This document shows, in pieces, positions 17,185 through 25,029 of a stretch of DNA of 64,000 bases. Within the stretch, counting starts at the first letter, position 1, and each line of letters starts with the position of its first letter. The position numbers and the translations under genes are program-made. The stretch lies in assembly GCF_000478275.1 (NCBI RefSeq), contig NZ_ASJB01000042.1:186001-250000 (forward strand). The letters run 5' to 3'. The stretch comes from Amycolatopsis orientalis DSM 40040 = KCTC 9412. GTDB lineage: Bacteria > Actinomycetota > Actinomycetes > Mycobacteriales > Pseudonocardiaceae. The notes beneath the pieces were generated by a model that worked only from the letters and a program-made list of their open reading frames with translations, was not told where the DNA came from and ran no database searches.

Positions 17185-18224
17185 GGGGGACCGTGCTGGT
17201 CGCGAGGATGGACAACCTCGGCGACGTCCTGCTCGCCGGTCCTTGCGTCCGCGCGGTGGCGGCCGGGGCGGAACGCGTCGTCCTGCTGACCGGGCCCCGG
17301 GGGCGTGCCGCGGGTGATCTGCTGCCCGGTGTCGACGAGGTGCTCACCTGGTGCGCACCGTGGATCGACCCCGAACCCCCACCGGTGACCAAAGAGGACA
17401 TCGACGGCCTCGTCCGGCGTTTGCGTGGGCTGTCCCTCGACGCGGCGCTCGTGCTCACGTCGTTCCACCAGTCGCCGCTCCCGCTGGCCCTGGTGCTGCG
17501 GATGGCCGGCGTGCCCTGGATCGGCGCGATCAGCGAGGACTATCCGGGGTCGCTGCTGGATCTGCGGCATCACGTGCCCGGTGATCCGCCGGAAGCGGTC
17601 CGCATGCTGTCCCTCGCCCGGGAAGCCGGGTTCTCGCTGCCCCCAGGGGACCACGGTGGCCTCGCGATCCGGGGGCCGCTCCCGCCGGCCGACGGCCTGC
17701 TCGGGGCCGGACCGCTCGACGAGGGGTACGTCGTCGTCCATCCCGCGGCTTCGGTTCCGGCCCGGCAACCCTCCGCCGCGCGGTCCGCGGCGATCGTCAA
17801 GGCCCTGCAGGCCGCCGGTTATCGCGTCGTCGTGACGGGGTCGCCGTCGGAAACGGAGCTGACCAGGGAGGTCGCCGGGGACGCGCTCGACCTGGGCGGG
17901 CGCACAGGGCTGTCCGAACTGGCGGCCGTGCTCGCCGGGGCGAAGGTGGTCGTCGCGCCCAACACCGGGACAGCGCATCTCGCGGCCGCCGTCGGGACGC
18001 CGGTGGTCTCCCTGTTCGCCCCTGTCGTCCCCGCGTCGCGCTGGGCGCCGTACGGCGTGCCCGCCGCGCTGCTGGGCGACCAGCACGCCGCGTGCCGGGA
18101 CAGCCGGGCCCGGATCTGCCCGGTACCCGGCCATCCCTGCCTGGACCTCGTCCCGCCCGAGGAAGTCGTCGAGGCGGTGGACCGCCTCAGCCGGGGGTCG
18201 TCTCGCCGCCGAGCGCGGCGATGA
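17181..18224 (+). CDS. Glycosyltransferase family 9 (heptosyltransferase-like)
   Basis: A 347-residue GT9 protein starting MRGTVLVARMDNLGDVLLAGP at an ATG overlapping the preceding stop. The C-terminal donor site reads APNTGTAHLAAAVGTPVVSLF. The last ~20 residues include RICPVPGHPCLDLV, the Cys-containing end common in this family. It probably adds heptose to an envelope glycan together with the GT9 at 2950. Its last 38 bp overlap, on the opposite strand, the end of the SDR gene at 18187; both frames appear genuine. Confidence 0.87.
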   Translation: MRGTVLVARMDNLGDVLLAGPCVRAVAAGAERVVLLTGPRGRAAGDLLPGVDEVLTWCAPWIDPEPPPVTKEDIDGLVRRLRGLSLDAALVLTSFHQSPLPLALVLRMAGVPWIGAISEDYPGSLLDLRHHVPGDPPEAVRMLSLAREAGFSLPPGDHGGLAIRGPLPPADGLLGAGPLDEGYVVVHPAASVPARQPSAARSAAIVKALQAAGYRVVVTGSPSETELTREVAGDALDLGGRTGLSELAAVLAGAKVVVAPNTGTAHLAAAVGTPVVSLFAPVVPASRWAPYGVPAALLGDQHAACRDSRARICPVPGHPCLDLVPPEEVVEAVDRLSRGSSRRRARR

Positions 18225-19041
18225 CCTCGCCGCTGTAGTAGGACGAAAGCCGGTTGGACGCGAGGAAGACGTACGACGGCGCGAGATCGTCGGGATGGGC
18301 GGCCCGCTCGTACGGGACCTGGAGGCCGAACTTCTCGACCTTCTCGGGCGGGAACGTCGACGGGATCAGCGGTGTCCACACCGGACCCGGCGCGACACAG
18401 TTGATCCGGACACCTCGGTCGGCCAGCGCCTGCGCCATCGCGTAGGTCCAGGCGTGCACGGCCCCCTTGGTCGCGGAGTAGTCGATGAGGGACTTGTTGC
18501 CCCGCAACCCGTTCACCGAACCCGTGTTGATGATCGCCGCGCCCTTCTTGAGATGCGGCAGCGCGGCGTTCGTCACCCGGAAGAAGCTGTGGATGTTCAC
18601 GTCGAAGGTGTGCGTCCACTGTTCGTCGGTGAGTTCTTCCGGGGCGTCGACCGGCCATTGGGTGGCGATGTTGTTGACCAGGATGTCGAGTCCGCCGAGG
18701 TCGTTCACGGTCCGCTCGACGATCTCGCGGCACTGTGCCGCCTCGGCCAGGTCGCCCGGTAGAAGGAGGCATTCGCGGCCCTCGGCCCGGACGCGCTCCT
18801 CGGTGTACTTGGCGTCCTCGTGCTCGTTGAGGTAGGCGATCGCGACGTCGGCGCCTTCCTTGGCGAAGGCGATGGCGACCGCCCTGCCGATTCCCGAGTC
18901 TCCACCGGTGATGAGCGCGCGCTTGCCGTTCAGGAGACCACGGCCCTCGTAATCCTCCATCGAATCGCGGGGCGGCGGGTCCATCTTCGACGTCACGCCC
19001 GGCGGGTCCTGCTGCTGCGGCGGTCGTAACTTGTCGGCCAT
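18187..19041 (-). CDS. SDR family oxidoreductase (general-stress type)
   Basis: A 284-residue short-chain dehydrogenase with a long N-terminal extension (PPQQQDPPGVTSKMDPPP). TGGDSGIGRAVAIAFAKEG binds NAD(P), NNIA is the NNAG equivalent, and NTGSVNGLRG plus YSATKGA give Ser and YxxxK. This subgroup, like Bacillus YhdF/general stress protein 39, is common in stress regulons. The ATG at 19041 has GGAGGAG, and a GTTC-N16-GGGTAA promoter lies at 19081-19106. The 3' end overlaps the convergent GT9 gene. Confidence 0.9.
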   Translation of the reverse strand: MADKLRPPQQQDPPGVTSKMDPPPRDSMEDYEGRGLLNGKRALITGGDSGIGRAVAIAFAKEGADVAIAYLNEHEDAKYTEERVRAEGRECLLLPGDLAEAAQCREIVERTVNDLGGLDILVNNIATQWPVDAPEELTDEQWTHTFDVNIHSFFRVTNAALPHLKKGAAIINTGSVNGLRGNKSLIDYSATKGAVHAWTYAMAQALADRGVRINCVAPGPVWTPLIPSTFPPEKVEKFGLQVPYERAAHPDDLAPSYVFLASNRLSSYYSGEVIAALGGETTPG

Positions 19042-19080
19042 CGGGGCTCCTCCGGTCGGTTGTGGATCTTCCCCGAGCGG

Positions 19081-19106
19081 TTACCCGTGCCGGCGCGGTT
19101 CTGAAC
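19081..19106 (-). promoter_or_regulatory. Stress-sigma type promoter for SDR gene
   Basis: Minus strand GTTC (19106-19103), 16-bp spacer, GGGTAA (19086-19081), 40 nt before the ATG. Confidence 0.5.
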
Positions 19107-19114
19107 ATGGGCAC

Positions 19115-19164
19115 GTCTCGTGAGTGGTAATGACGGTTAGAACCGTCATTACCACTCACGAGAC
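19115..19164. repeat. 50-bp perfect palindrome (PAL family)
   Basis: Two 24-bp arms beginning GTCTCGTGAGTGG around an AG loop, i.e. the reverse orientation of the 7635 copy with two extra pairs. It lies downstream of the dioxygenase stop (19182) and upstream of the SDR promoter, so it can terminate the left end of the biosynthetic region. Confidence 0.85.
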
Positions 19165-19181
19165 GGGGCACTCACCGGCGC

Positions 19182-20195
19182 TCAGTGCACCCGCCGGTCC
19201 CCGTCCTTGCCCCGGTACCGGATCGTCCACAGGCTGCGCCGGATGTAGGTGCGCTGCAGCCACCGGTCCCGCCCGTTGTGCCGCGCGAAGAACTGCGACC
19301 GCGCGTGCAGGCCCTTCCGGTTGTTGATCAGCAGCGCCGTCCCCGGCTCCAGCTTGACCTGGTGCGCGACCTCACGGCAGACCCGCTGCAGCTCCTCCAG
19401 CGCCTGCTCCGCCTCGACGGTCTCCCCCACCACACCGTTGGCCGAGACCGCCACCTCCGGCGAGTCCGGCGGCCCGGAGATGATCGGCACGAGGTCCGAC
19501 AGCACGTCGGCGCCCTTGGCCACGTCGCGCACGTAGCTGCCGGGCGCGTTGAGCCGGAACAGCGGACGGCGCAGGATGTCGAGCACCGCGGGGTCGAGGG
19601 CGGCGGAGATGTCCCGGCCGTCGGCGTAGTAGGTGACGGCCTCCTTGTGCCCGTCCTGCCGCACGCAGTTCAGCACCAGGAAGTCCGGATTGGACACGTC
19701 GTACCGGCCGAGGTCGTCGTGCACGATGTCGTTGTGGAAGTTCAGGAACACGTGCGAACTCTGATTGGTCTGGCTCCGCGCCCCCGCCGAAACCGGGACG
19801 ACGTCGTGCACGAGCCGCCCGCTCTTCTCGGTGGTGAACCCGACGGGCTCGCCGAGCAGCTGACTCAGTCCTAACAGGACGGTCTCGGCGACGAAGGTCT
19901 TCTTGTCCTTGCTGGGTTCCCCGTCGATCGGTGTCTCCGGGAGTTCCGGGTCCACCGGCAGGTTGCGCACGAGCGCGACGCCGGGGGTGTCGACGTGCCT
20001 GCCGAAGTCCAGGATCGTCTGCAGCTGGTCGATGGGCAGCCGCGAGAACACGACCCGGAGCATCGCCAGCGCGCGGTCGATGTCGTCGACAGGATTCGGG
20101 AAGGTCCGCAACTCGCTCCCGATGGCCTCGCGGACCTCGTCGGCGAGCACGACCTCGGCGAAGGTGCCGACTAGGATTTCCTGCTTGCTGGTCAT
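19182..20195 (-). CDS. Fe(II)/2-oxoglutarate dioxygenase, clavaminate synthase/TauD-like
   Basis: A 337-residue double-stranded beta-helix oxygenase. FLNFHNDIVHDD near residue 153 supplies the HxD iron ligands, and NRKGLHARSQFFARH near residue 294 the distal His, followed by RTYIR for 2-oxoglutarate. The size and motif layout resemble amino-acid hydroxylases of the VioC/AsnO/clavaminate synthase group, which hydroxylate arginine, asparagine or related side chains. It is 6 bp from the antiporter gene in the same direction. A role in hydroxylating a precursor of the cluster product is likely but its substrate is unknown. Confidence 0.8.
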   Translation of the reverse strand: MTSKQEILVGTFAEVVLADEVREAIGSELRTFPNPVDDIDRALAMLRVVFSRLPIDQLQTILDFGRHVDTPGVALVRNLPVDPELPETPIDGEPSKDKKTFVAETVLLGLSQLLGEPVGFTTEKSGRLVHDVVPVSAGARSQTNQSSHVFLNFHNDIVHDDLGRYDVSNPDFLVLNCVRQDGHKEAVTYYADGRDISAALDPAVLDILRRPLFRLNAPGSYVRDVAKGADVLSDLVPIISGPPDSPEVAVSANGVVGETVEAEQALEELQRVCREVAHQVKLEPGTALLINNRKGLHARSQFFARHNGRDRWLQRTYIRRSLWTIRYRGKDGDRRVH

Positions 20196-20201
20196 GGCGT
20201 C

Positions 20202-21623
20202 CTATCTACTTTCCGCCGCCGCTGGACCGGCGGTCTTCTCGGTGTCCTTTTCGGACTTCTTCCCGAACCTGGAGATCAGGGCGAGCGCCGGCGCGGTGGC
20301 GACCGTCGAGACCAGCGTCATGATCACGAGCATCGCGAACACCGTCGGGCTGATCACCTTCAGCTGGAGCCCGACGTTGAGCACCACCAGCTCGGTCAGC
20401 CCACGGCAGTTCATCAGCGCCCCGAGCGACAGCGAATCGCGCCAGCCGACGCCGGTCAGCCGGGCGGCCACGGTGCTGCCGACCCATTTCCCGAAGACCG
20501 CCACCGCCGTGATCAGCGCGCACCACGCCCACAGGCTCACCTCGCCGAGCAGGCCGAACTGCGTCCGCAGACCCGTGTAGGCGAAGAAGAGCGGCAGCAG
20601 CAGGGTCACCGTGACGCTGCCGAGTTTCCCCGCCGCGCGGCTCACCACCGGGTCCCTGCGCGGGGCGATCACGCCGAACAGGAACGCGCCGAAGATCGGG
20701 TGGATGCCGATCTCCTCGGTGGCCAGCGCGGAGAGCATGATCCCCGCGAGCAGGATGGCCAGCACCGCCGACTCGGGCACCCGCGGGAGCCACTTCGCGA
20801 GCACCGGGCGGACCGCGTAGACCATGACCAGCACGAAGACCAGGGTCAGCGCGATGGTCAGGAAGACCTCGTTGCCCGATCCGCCCTGGCTGATCGCGAT
20901 CACGACGGCCAGCAGGCACCAGGCGGCGACGTCGTCGACCGCCGCACAGGTCAGGGCGAGCGCGCCCAGCGCGGTCTTCGCGAGCCCGCGGTCGGTCAGG
21001 ATCCTGGCCAGCACCGGAAAGGCCGTCACGCTCATCGACACCGCGATGAACAACCCGAAGCTCAGGAATCCGACGTCGCCGCCGAAGACCGGGTACAGCC
21101 CCAAGGCCAGCACGATGCCCGAGACCATCGGCAGCGCGATGCTCACCTGGCTCACCGTCACCGCGGTGAACCCGCGCCGCCGCACCGCGTCGAGATCGAT
21201 CTCCGAGCCGACCAGGTACATGAAGAAGATCAAGCCCAGTTGCGCGAGGACGTTGATGATGGAGACCACGTTGCCGGGGAACAGCCAGGCGAACCCGGCC
21301 GGCCAGAGCAGACCGAGCAGGGACGGCCCCAGCAGGACACCGGCGATGATCTCACCGATGACCGCGGGTTGCCCGAGCCGGCGCGCCACCAGCCCGGCCA
21401 GATGACAGGCGGCCAGGATCACCGGAAGCGCGACGAGCAGGCGGGGGTACGGATCGGCCCCGCCCGGCGCGGCCGCGGCCGTCGCGGTGTGGCCCTGGTC
21501 GTAGGCCGAGCCGAAGCCGAGCACGACGACCACCACCACGAGCGGGACCGCGACCAGCACGGCACCGGTCAGCACCCGGCGGACGGTGACCGCCCGCCGG
21601 GCTCGCGGTTGCGCGGAATCCAT
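20202..21623 (-). CDS. Cation:proton antiporter (CPA2/Kef-like)
   Basis: A 473-residue membrane protein with about 12-13 helices. LGQPAVIGEIIAGVLLGPSLLG is the hallmark of the monovalent cation:H+ antiporter family, and LTCAAVDDVAAWCLL contains the DD ion-binding pair. It has no C-terminal TrkA-N domain. Genes like this are sometimes embedded in biosynthetic clusters, where they may act as exporters or pH/ion support for export. The ATG at 21623 has AAGGAGAAC upstream and lies 9 bp after the dimethylargininase-like gene. Confidence 0.88.
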   Translation of the reverse strand: MDSAQPRARRAVTVRRVLTGAVLVAVPLVVVVVVLGFGSAYDQGHTATAAAAPGGADPYPRLLVALPVILAACHLAGLVARRLGQPAVIGEIIAGVLLGPSLLGLLWPAGFAWLFPGNVVSIINVLAQLGLIFFMYLVGSEIDLDAVRRRGFTAVTVSQVSIALPMVSGIVLALGLYPVFGGDVGFLSFGLFIAVSMSVTAFPVLARILTDRGLAKTALGALALTCAAVDDVAAWCLLAVVIAISQGGSGNEVFLTIALTLVFVLVMVYAVRPVLAKWLPRVPESAVLAILLAGIMLSALATEEIGIHPIFGAFLFGVIAPRRDPVVSRAAGKLGSVTVTLLLPLFFAYTGLRTQFGLLGEVSLWAWCALITAVAVFGKWVGSTVAARLTGVGWRDSLSLGALMNCRGLTELVVLNVGLQLKVISPTVFAMLVIMTLVSTVATAPALALISRFGKKSEKDTEKTAGPAAAESR

Positions 21624-21632
21624 CTGTTCTCC

Positions 21633-22445
21633 TTATCCCGCACGCAGTTCCAGCGTGCAGCACTTGACGCTGCCACCCGCCTTGAGCAGTTCGGACAGGT
21701 CGGCGCCGATCGGTTCGAACCCGTGTTCACGCAGCTGGGCGGTCAGCCCGGTGGCCGCTTGAGGCAGCACGACGTGCTTGCCGTCGGACACCGCGTTCAG
21801 GCCGAACACGGCGGCGTCGCGTTCGGAGGCCAGGATCGCGTCGGGGTACATTTCCTTCAGCACCATGAGACTGTCCTCGGAAAACGCCTCCGGGTAGTAC
21901 ATGACCGTGTCGTCGTCGAGGACCGCGAGCGCCGTGTCGAGGTGGTAGTACCGAGGGTCGATCAGCGTCAGCCCGATCACCGGACGGCCGAAGAACTCGC
22001 GCGATTCGTTGTGCGCCTCGGGATTCGTGCGGAACCCGGTCCCGGCGAGGATCCGGTCCCCGGCGACGAGATAGTCGCCTTCCCCTTCGTTGACCCACTG
22101 TGCCTGCCGCACGTAGCGGTATCCGTTGGCACGAAACCACTCCAGATACGCCTCGGATTCGCCACAGCGCTGCGTGTGCTGGAACCGCGCGACGAGCACC
22201 TGCCCGTCGACCACGGTGGCGCCGTTGGCCGCGAAGACCATGTCGGGCAACCCGGGCAGCGGGTCGAGCAGATCGACGCGATGGCCCAGGTCGGCGTACA
22301 GGTCGTGCAGCCATTCCCACTGGGCGATGGCCAGTTCGGTGTACGTGGGCTTCTTCGGGTCCATCCAGGGGTTGATCGAGTACTCGACGTCGAAGTACGT
22401 CGGTCTGACCATCAGGTAATGCCGTCGGGTGGCTGTACGTGACAC
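21633..22445 (-). CDS. Dimethylargininase/amidinotransferase-like enzyme
   Basis: A 270-residue member of the guanidino-group-modifying superfamily (arginine deiminase/DDAH fold). It opens with MVRPTYFDVEYSINPWM and contains NEGEGDYLV (acidic guanidine ligands), PRYYHLDTAL (catalytic His) and GGSVKCCTLEL (catalytic Cys). DDAH-type enzymes hydrolyse N-omega-substituted arginines to citrulline and an amine; other members transfer amidino groups. The GTG at 22445 has GGAGGA 4 nt upstream. In many actinobacteria this gene serves arginine catabolism, but here it sits with dioxygenase and antiporter genes, so a role in the product pathway is possible. Confidence 0.82.
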   Translation of the reverse strand: MSRTATRRHYLMVRPTYFDVEYSINPWMDPKKPTYTELAIAQWEWLHDLYADLGHRVDLLDPLPGLPDMVFAANGATVVDGQVLVARFQHTQRCGESEAYLEWFRANGYRYVRQAQWVNEGEGDYLVAGDRILAGTGFRTNPEAHNESREFFGRPVIGLTLIDPRYYHLDTALAVLDDDTVMYYPEAFSEDSLMVLKEMYPDAILASERDAAVFGLNAVSDGKHVVLPQAATGLTAQLREHGFEPIGADLSELLKAGGSVKCCTLELRAG

Positions 22446-22479
22446 GCTGTCCTCCACGCGGTTTTGGGCGTTTTCCACC

Positions 22480-22504
22480 ACCGGGCCCTGGGTAAGGGCC
22501 CGGT
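22480..22504 (-). terminator. GC-rich hairpin after ATP-grasp gene
   Basis: ACCGGGCCC and GGGCCCGGT (9-bp arms, 7-nt loop) lie 22 bp past the ATP-grasp stop on the minus strand. No U tract follows, so termination may be partial and the downstream gene may be read through. Confidence 0.5.
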
Positions 22505-22525
22505 TTCGTCGTACGGGATCCGGGG

Positions 22526-23779
22526 CTACTGCTGGGTCTCGCTCAGCTTGACCTCGATCTTCCCGGCCAGGTCGTTCGCGTTGCGCATGGCTTCGTCGAA
22601 GGACGAGCCGAGCGCGCCGATGCCGCCGAAGATGTTGTTGCCGAGCGGAGGCCGCTTGATCAGGTCGCCGGGTTTCGCGAAGATCTTCAGGTAGTACAGG
22701 GCTTCCGATTCGCTCACCGCCGGCGGGACGTCGATCGAGGCGATCACGCCACCGGGGCAGATCAGGCACATCGCGGCGGTGTGCACGCCGGTCGGGCTGA
22801 AGTGCCGCACGTCCGGCCGCACACCGCGGGAGACGTCCATGAGGCCCCTGATCGGGTCGTAGCCCGCCGAAAGCCGTGCCATGTGGTCGAGTCCCCCACC
22901 GCCGGGGCGGACGGCGATCTCCAGCAGGAACGGCTTGCCCTGGTGGAACCGGACCTCGGCGTGCAACGCGCCGCGGGTGAGCCCCTGCGCCCGCACCCCG
23001 GCGGTCACCACGGCGTGCACCTCGGCCACCTCTTCGGGAGTCAGCGACGTCGGAGCATGGTGCACGTCGTCGTCGAAGGTCTCACCCTCCGAAGTGACCC
23101 TGTCCACAATGGATCCGAGGTAGACCTCGTCGTCCCAGGCGAGTGCTTCGATGAGATGTTCGTGTCCGTCCAAGAAGGACTCGACGAGCAACCCGTGCGG
23201 GCCCAGATCCAGCCCTTCGGCCTCCATGTTGTACCAGGTCATCCGGTCGATCCCGGCGCGCGCCTGCGCGTAGCGCTCCCGCATCTTCTCCGCGTCGTCG
23301 ACGCGGAAGACGAAGTTGCTCGCCGCGCCGAGGGTCGGCTTGAGGATCACCGGGTAACCGAAGTCCTCGGCCGCCTGCAGGGCCGCGTCGAGGTCCTCGA
23401 CGAAGCGGAAGTCCGGATGCGCGGCGCCGCCCTTCTCGTGTGCCTGCCGCATGATCAGCTTGTTCCGGCTCGTCCGCGCCGCGTCGACGCCGATCCCGGG
23501 CAGGCCGAGTGCTTCGGCGACCGCGGCGACCAGGACCACGCCGGACTCGGAGAAGGTGAGCACGCCGTCGAAGGATTCCTCGGCGTGCCAGGCCTTCGCG
23601 TGGCGGACGAGGTCGTCGATGTGGTTGCTGCCGGCGATCCGGTAACGCTCCCGCGGCCAGAGGTCTTCCGTGCCGATCCCGTTGAGCACGTACAGCACGC
23701 CGCCGAAGTCCTCGATCTGCTGATACCGGGGCAGGTAGTAGTAGGAGTTCTGACTGGCTTCCAGCGCGAGCAGTTTCAC
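22526..23779 (-). CDS. ATP-grasp ligase (paired with flavoenzyme)
   Basis: A 417-residue ATP-grasp protein. GYPVILKPTLGAASNFVFRV (near residue 142) binds ATP, and LEIAVRPGGGGLDHM (near residue 295) carries the Mg-binding Glu and following Arg. Such stand-alone ligases join carboxylates to amines through acyl phosphates, often making peptide bonds in non-ribosomal pathways. The GTG at 23779 overlaps the DAO flavoenzyme stop by GTGA, so the pair is translationally coupled. It is one of three unrelated-looking ATP-grasp genes in the cluster. Confidence 0.85.
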   Translation of the reverse strand: MKLLALEASQNSYYYLPRYQQIEDFGGVLYVLNGIGTEDLWPRERYRIAGSNHIDDLVRHAKAWHAEESFDGVLTFSESGVVLVAAVAEALGLPGIGVDAARTSRNKLIMRQAHEKGGAAHPDFRFVEDLDAALQAAEDFGYPVILKPTLGAASNFVFRVDDAEKMRERYAQARAGIDRMTWYNMEAEGLDLGPHGLLVESFLDGHEHLIEALAWDDEVYLGSIVDRVTSEGETFDDDVHHAPTSLTPEEVAEVHAVVTAGVRAQGLTRGALHAEVRFHQGKPFLLEIAVRPGGGGLDHMARLSAGYDPIRGLMDVSRGVRPDVRHFSPTGVHTAAMCLICPGGVIASIDVPPAVSESEALYYLKIFAKPGDLIKRPPLGNNIFGGIGALGSSFDEAMRNANDLAGKIEVKLSETQQ

Positions 23780-24933
23780 GACACACCTCGTAGGGCAGGG
23801 CGGGTTGGGTGGACGCCGGACGCGCGGATGAGCGGCCGGTCGAGCGGTTCGAGTCCGGTCGGGGCCGGATCCGCGCCGGTCAGGCGGGCGGCGAGGGACC
23901 GGGCGATCAGCGGAGCGAACTTGAAGGACGAGCCGCCGCACGCGGCGTAGGACAGCACGCGGTCGCCGAGGACGGCGAGCATCGGGCCGAGGGTGGAACG
24001 CCGGGCCAGATAGTGACAGTCCCGGGTGTCGACCAGCCAGTCCCGGCGGAAACCCGGGATCAGCGCGGCGAAGGTGTCGATCAGGTGCTCCCGCCACCAC
24101 GAGGGCGCGGCCCCGCCCCCGATCTCGTCGACGACCCGGCAGGCGCTCGCGGCGCTGAGCTTCAGCGGCGTCCCGGCGACCGGCGGTACCAGCCACGCGC
24201 CGCCGGGAGTGCCGAGTGACGTGATCGCCGGGGTCGCCGCCCACGCGGCGGCGTCGGCGGGTGGAACGTCGCAGTAGAGCATCGTCTGCCGGTGCAGTAC
24301 GAGTTCCCTGGACAGTTCGGGGGCCAGCAGATCCCGCGACCACGGCCCGGCCGCCAGCAGGACGGCGTCCCCCCGCAGGATCTCGCCGTCGGCCAGCCGC
24401 ACCTCGGCACGGTCGGCGTCGACACCGATCACTTTGCGATGCGGGTGAAGTTCGGCGTGCGCGTGCCAGCGGAGCCGGCCCGCGCAGGCCTCCAGTACCC
24501 GGTCGGCGAGCAGGACCCCGGCGTGGGACTCGAAAACCGCGCCCGTACCGGGGTGGAATCCGGCGTGCGGGAACGCGGCGGCGAGTTCGTCCGCGTCGAA
24601 CACTTCGGCCTTCGAACCGGCCGCGGTCAGCAGTTCCCGCGCGGCCGCCGTCTTGTCCGCGCCGATCGCGGTGAGCGCGCCGACCTGTTCGTAGAACGTC
24701 GTGCGCAGCAGTCGTTCGAGTTCGATCCACGCGTGATGGGCGCTCACGGCGGCGGACGTGGTGGCGAGGTCGCCGGGATGCAGCGCGCGCAGCACGCGGT
24801 GACGATCGAACGAAGTGGCGCCGGAGAACGGGATGTCGGCCTGGTCGGCGACGATCACCTCGTGCCCGGCCGACACGCACTCGACGGCGGTCAGCAGCGC
24901 GATGACGCCGCCGCCCGCGAGCACGACTCGCAT
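23776..24933 (-). CDS. FAD-dependent amino-acid oxidase-like enzyme (DAO family)
   Basis: A 385-residue DAO-family flavoprotein. MRVVLAGGGVIALLTAVECV is the ADP-binding fold, the middle holds GAVFESHAGVLLADRVLEAC, and the C-terminus has the second FAD loop LSYAACGGSSFKFAP. Relatives are sarcosine, glycine and D-amino-acid oxidases, which oxidise C-N bonds. In known hydrazine pathways (s56-p1, triacsin, pyrazole C-nucleosides) a DAO-like flavoenzyme cleaves the lysine-derived hydrazine to free a hydrazino acid, so this is the best candidate for that step here (inference). It overlaps the ATP-grasp gene. Confidence 0.85.
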   Translation of the reverse strand: MRVVLAGGGVIALLTAVECVSAGHEVIVADQADIPFSGATSFDRHRVLRALHPGDLATTSAAVSAHHAWIELERLLRTTFYEQVGALTAIGADKTAAARELLTAAGSKAEVFDADELAAAFPHAGFHPGTGAVFESHAGVLLADRVLEACAGRLRWHAHAELHPHRKVIGVDADRAEVRLADGEILRGDAVLLAAGPWSRDLLAPELSRELVLHRQTMLYCDVPPADAAAWAATPAITSLGTPGGAWLVPPVAGTPLKLSAASACRVVDEIGGGAAPSWWREHLIDTFAALIPGFRRDWLVDTRDCHYLARRSTLGPMLAVLGDRVLSYAACGGSSFKFAPLIARSLAARLTGADPAPTGLEPLDRPLIRASGVHPTRPALRGVS

Positions 24934-24972
24934 GGCCTTCCCCCTCCGGGCGAAAGTGGGCGCGACGGGATG

Positions 24973-25006
24973 CCCGGATGCCACCACTGGGGAGGTGGCA
25001 TCCGGG
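24973..25006 (-). terminator. Terminator hairpin after carbamoyltransferase
   Basis: Perfect 13-bp arms CCCGGATGCCACC / GGTGGCATCCGGG with an 8-nt loop, 23 bp beyond the carbamoyltransferase stop and 39 bp before the flavoenzyme start. Confidence 0.65.
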
Positions 25007-25029
25007 TCCTACCCCCGTCGGGCAGGGAT

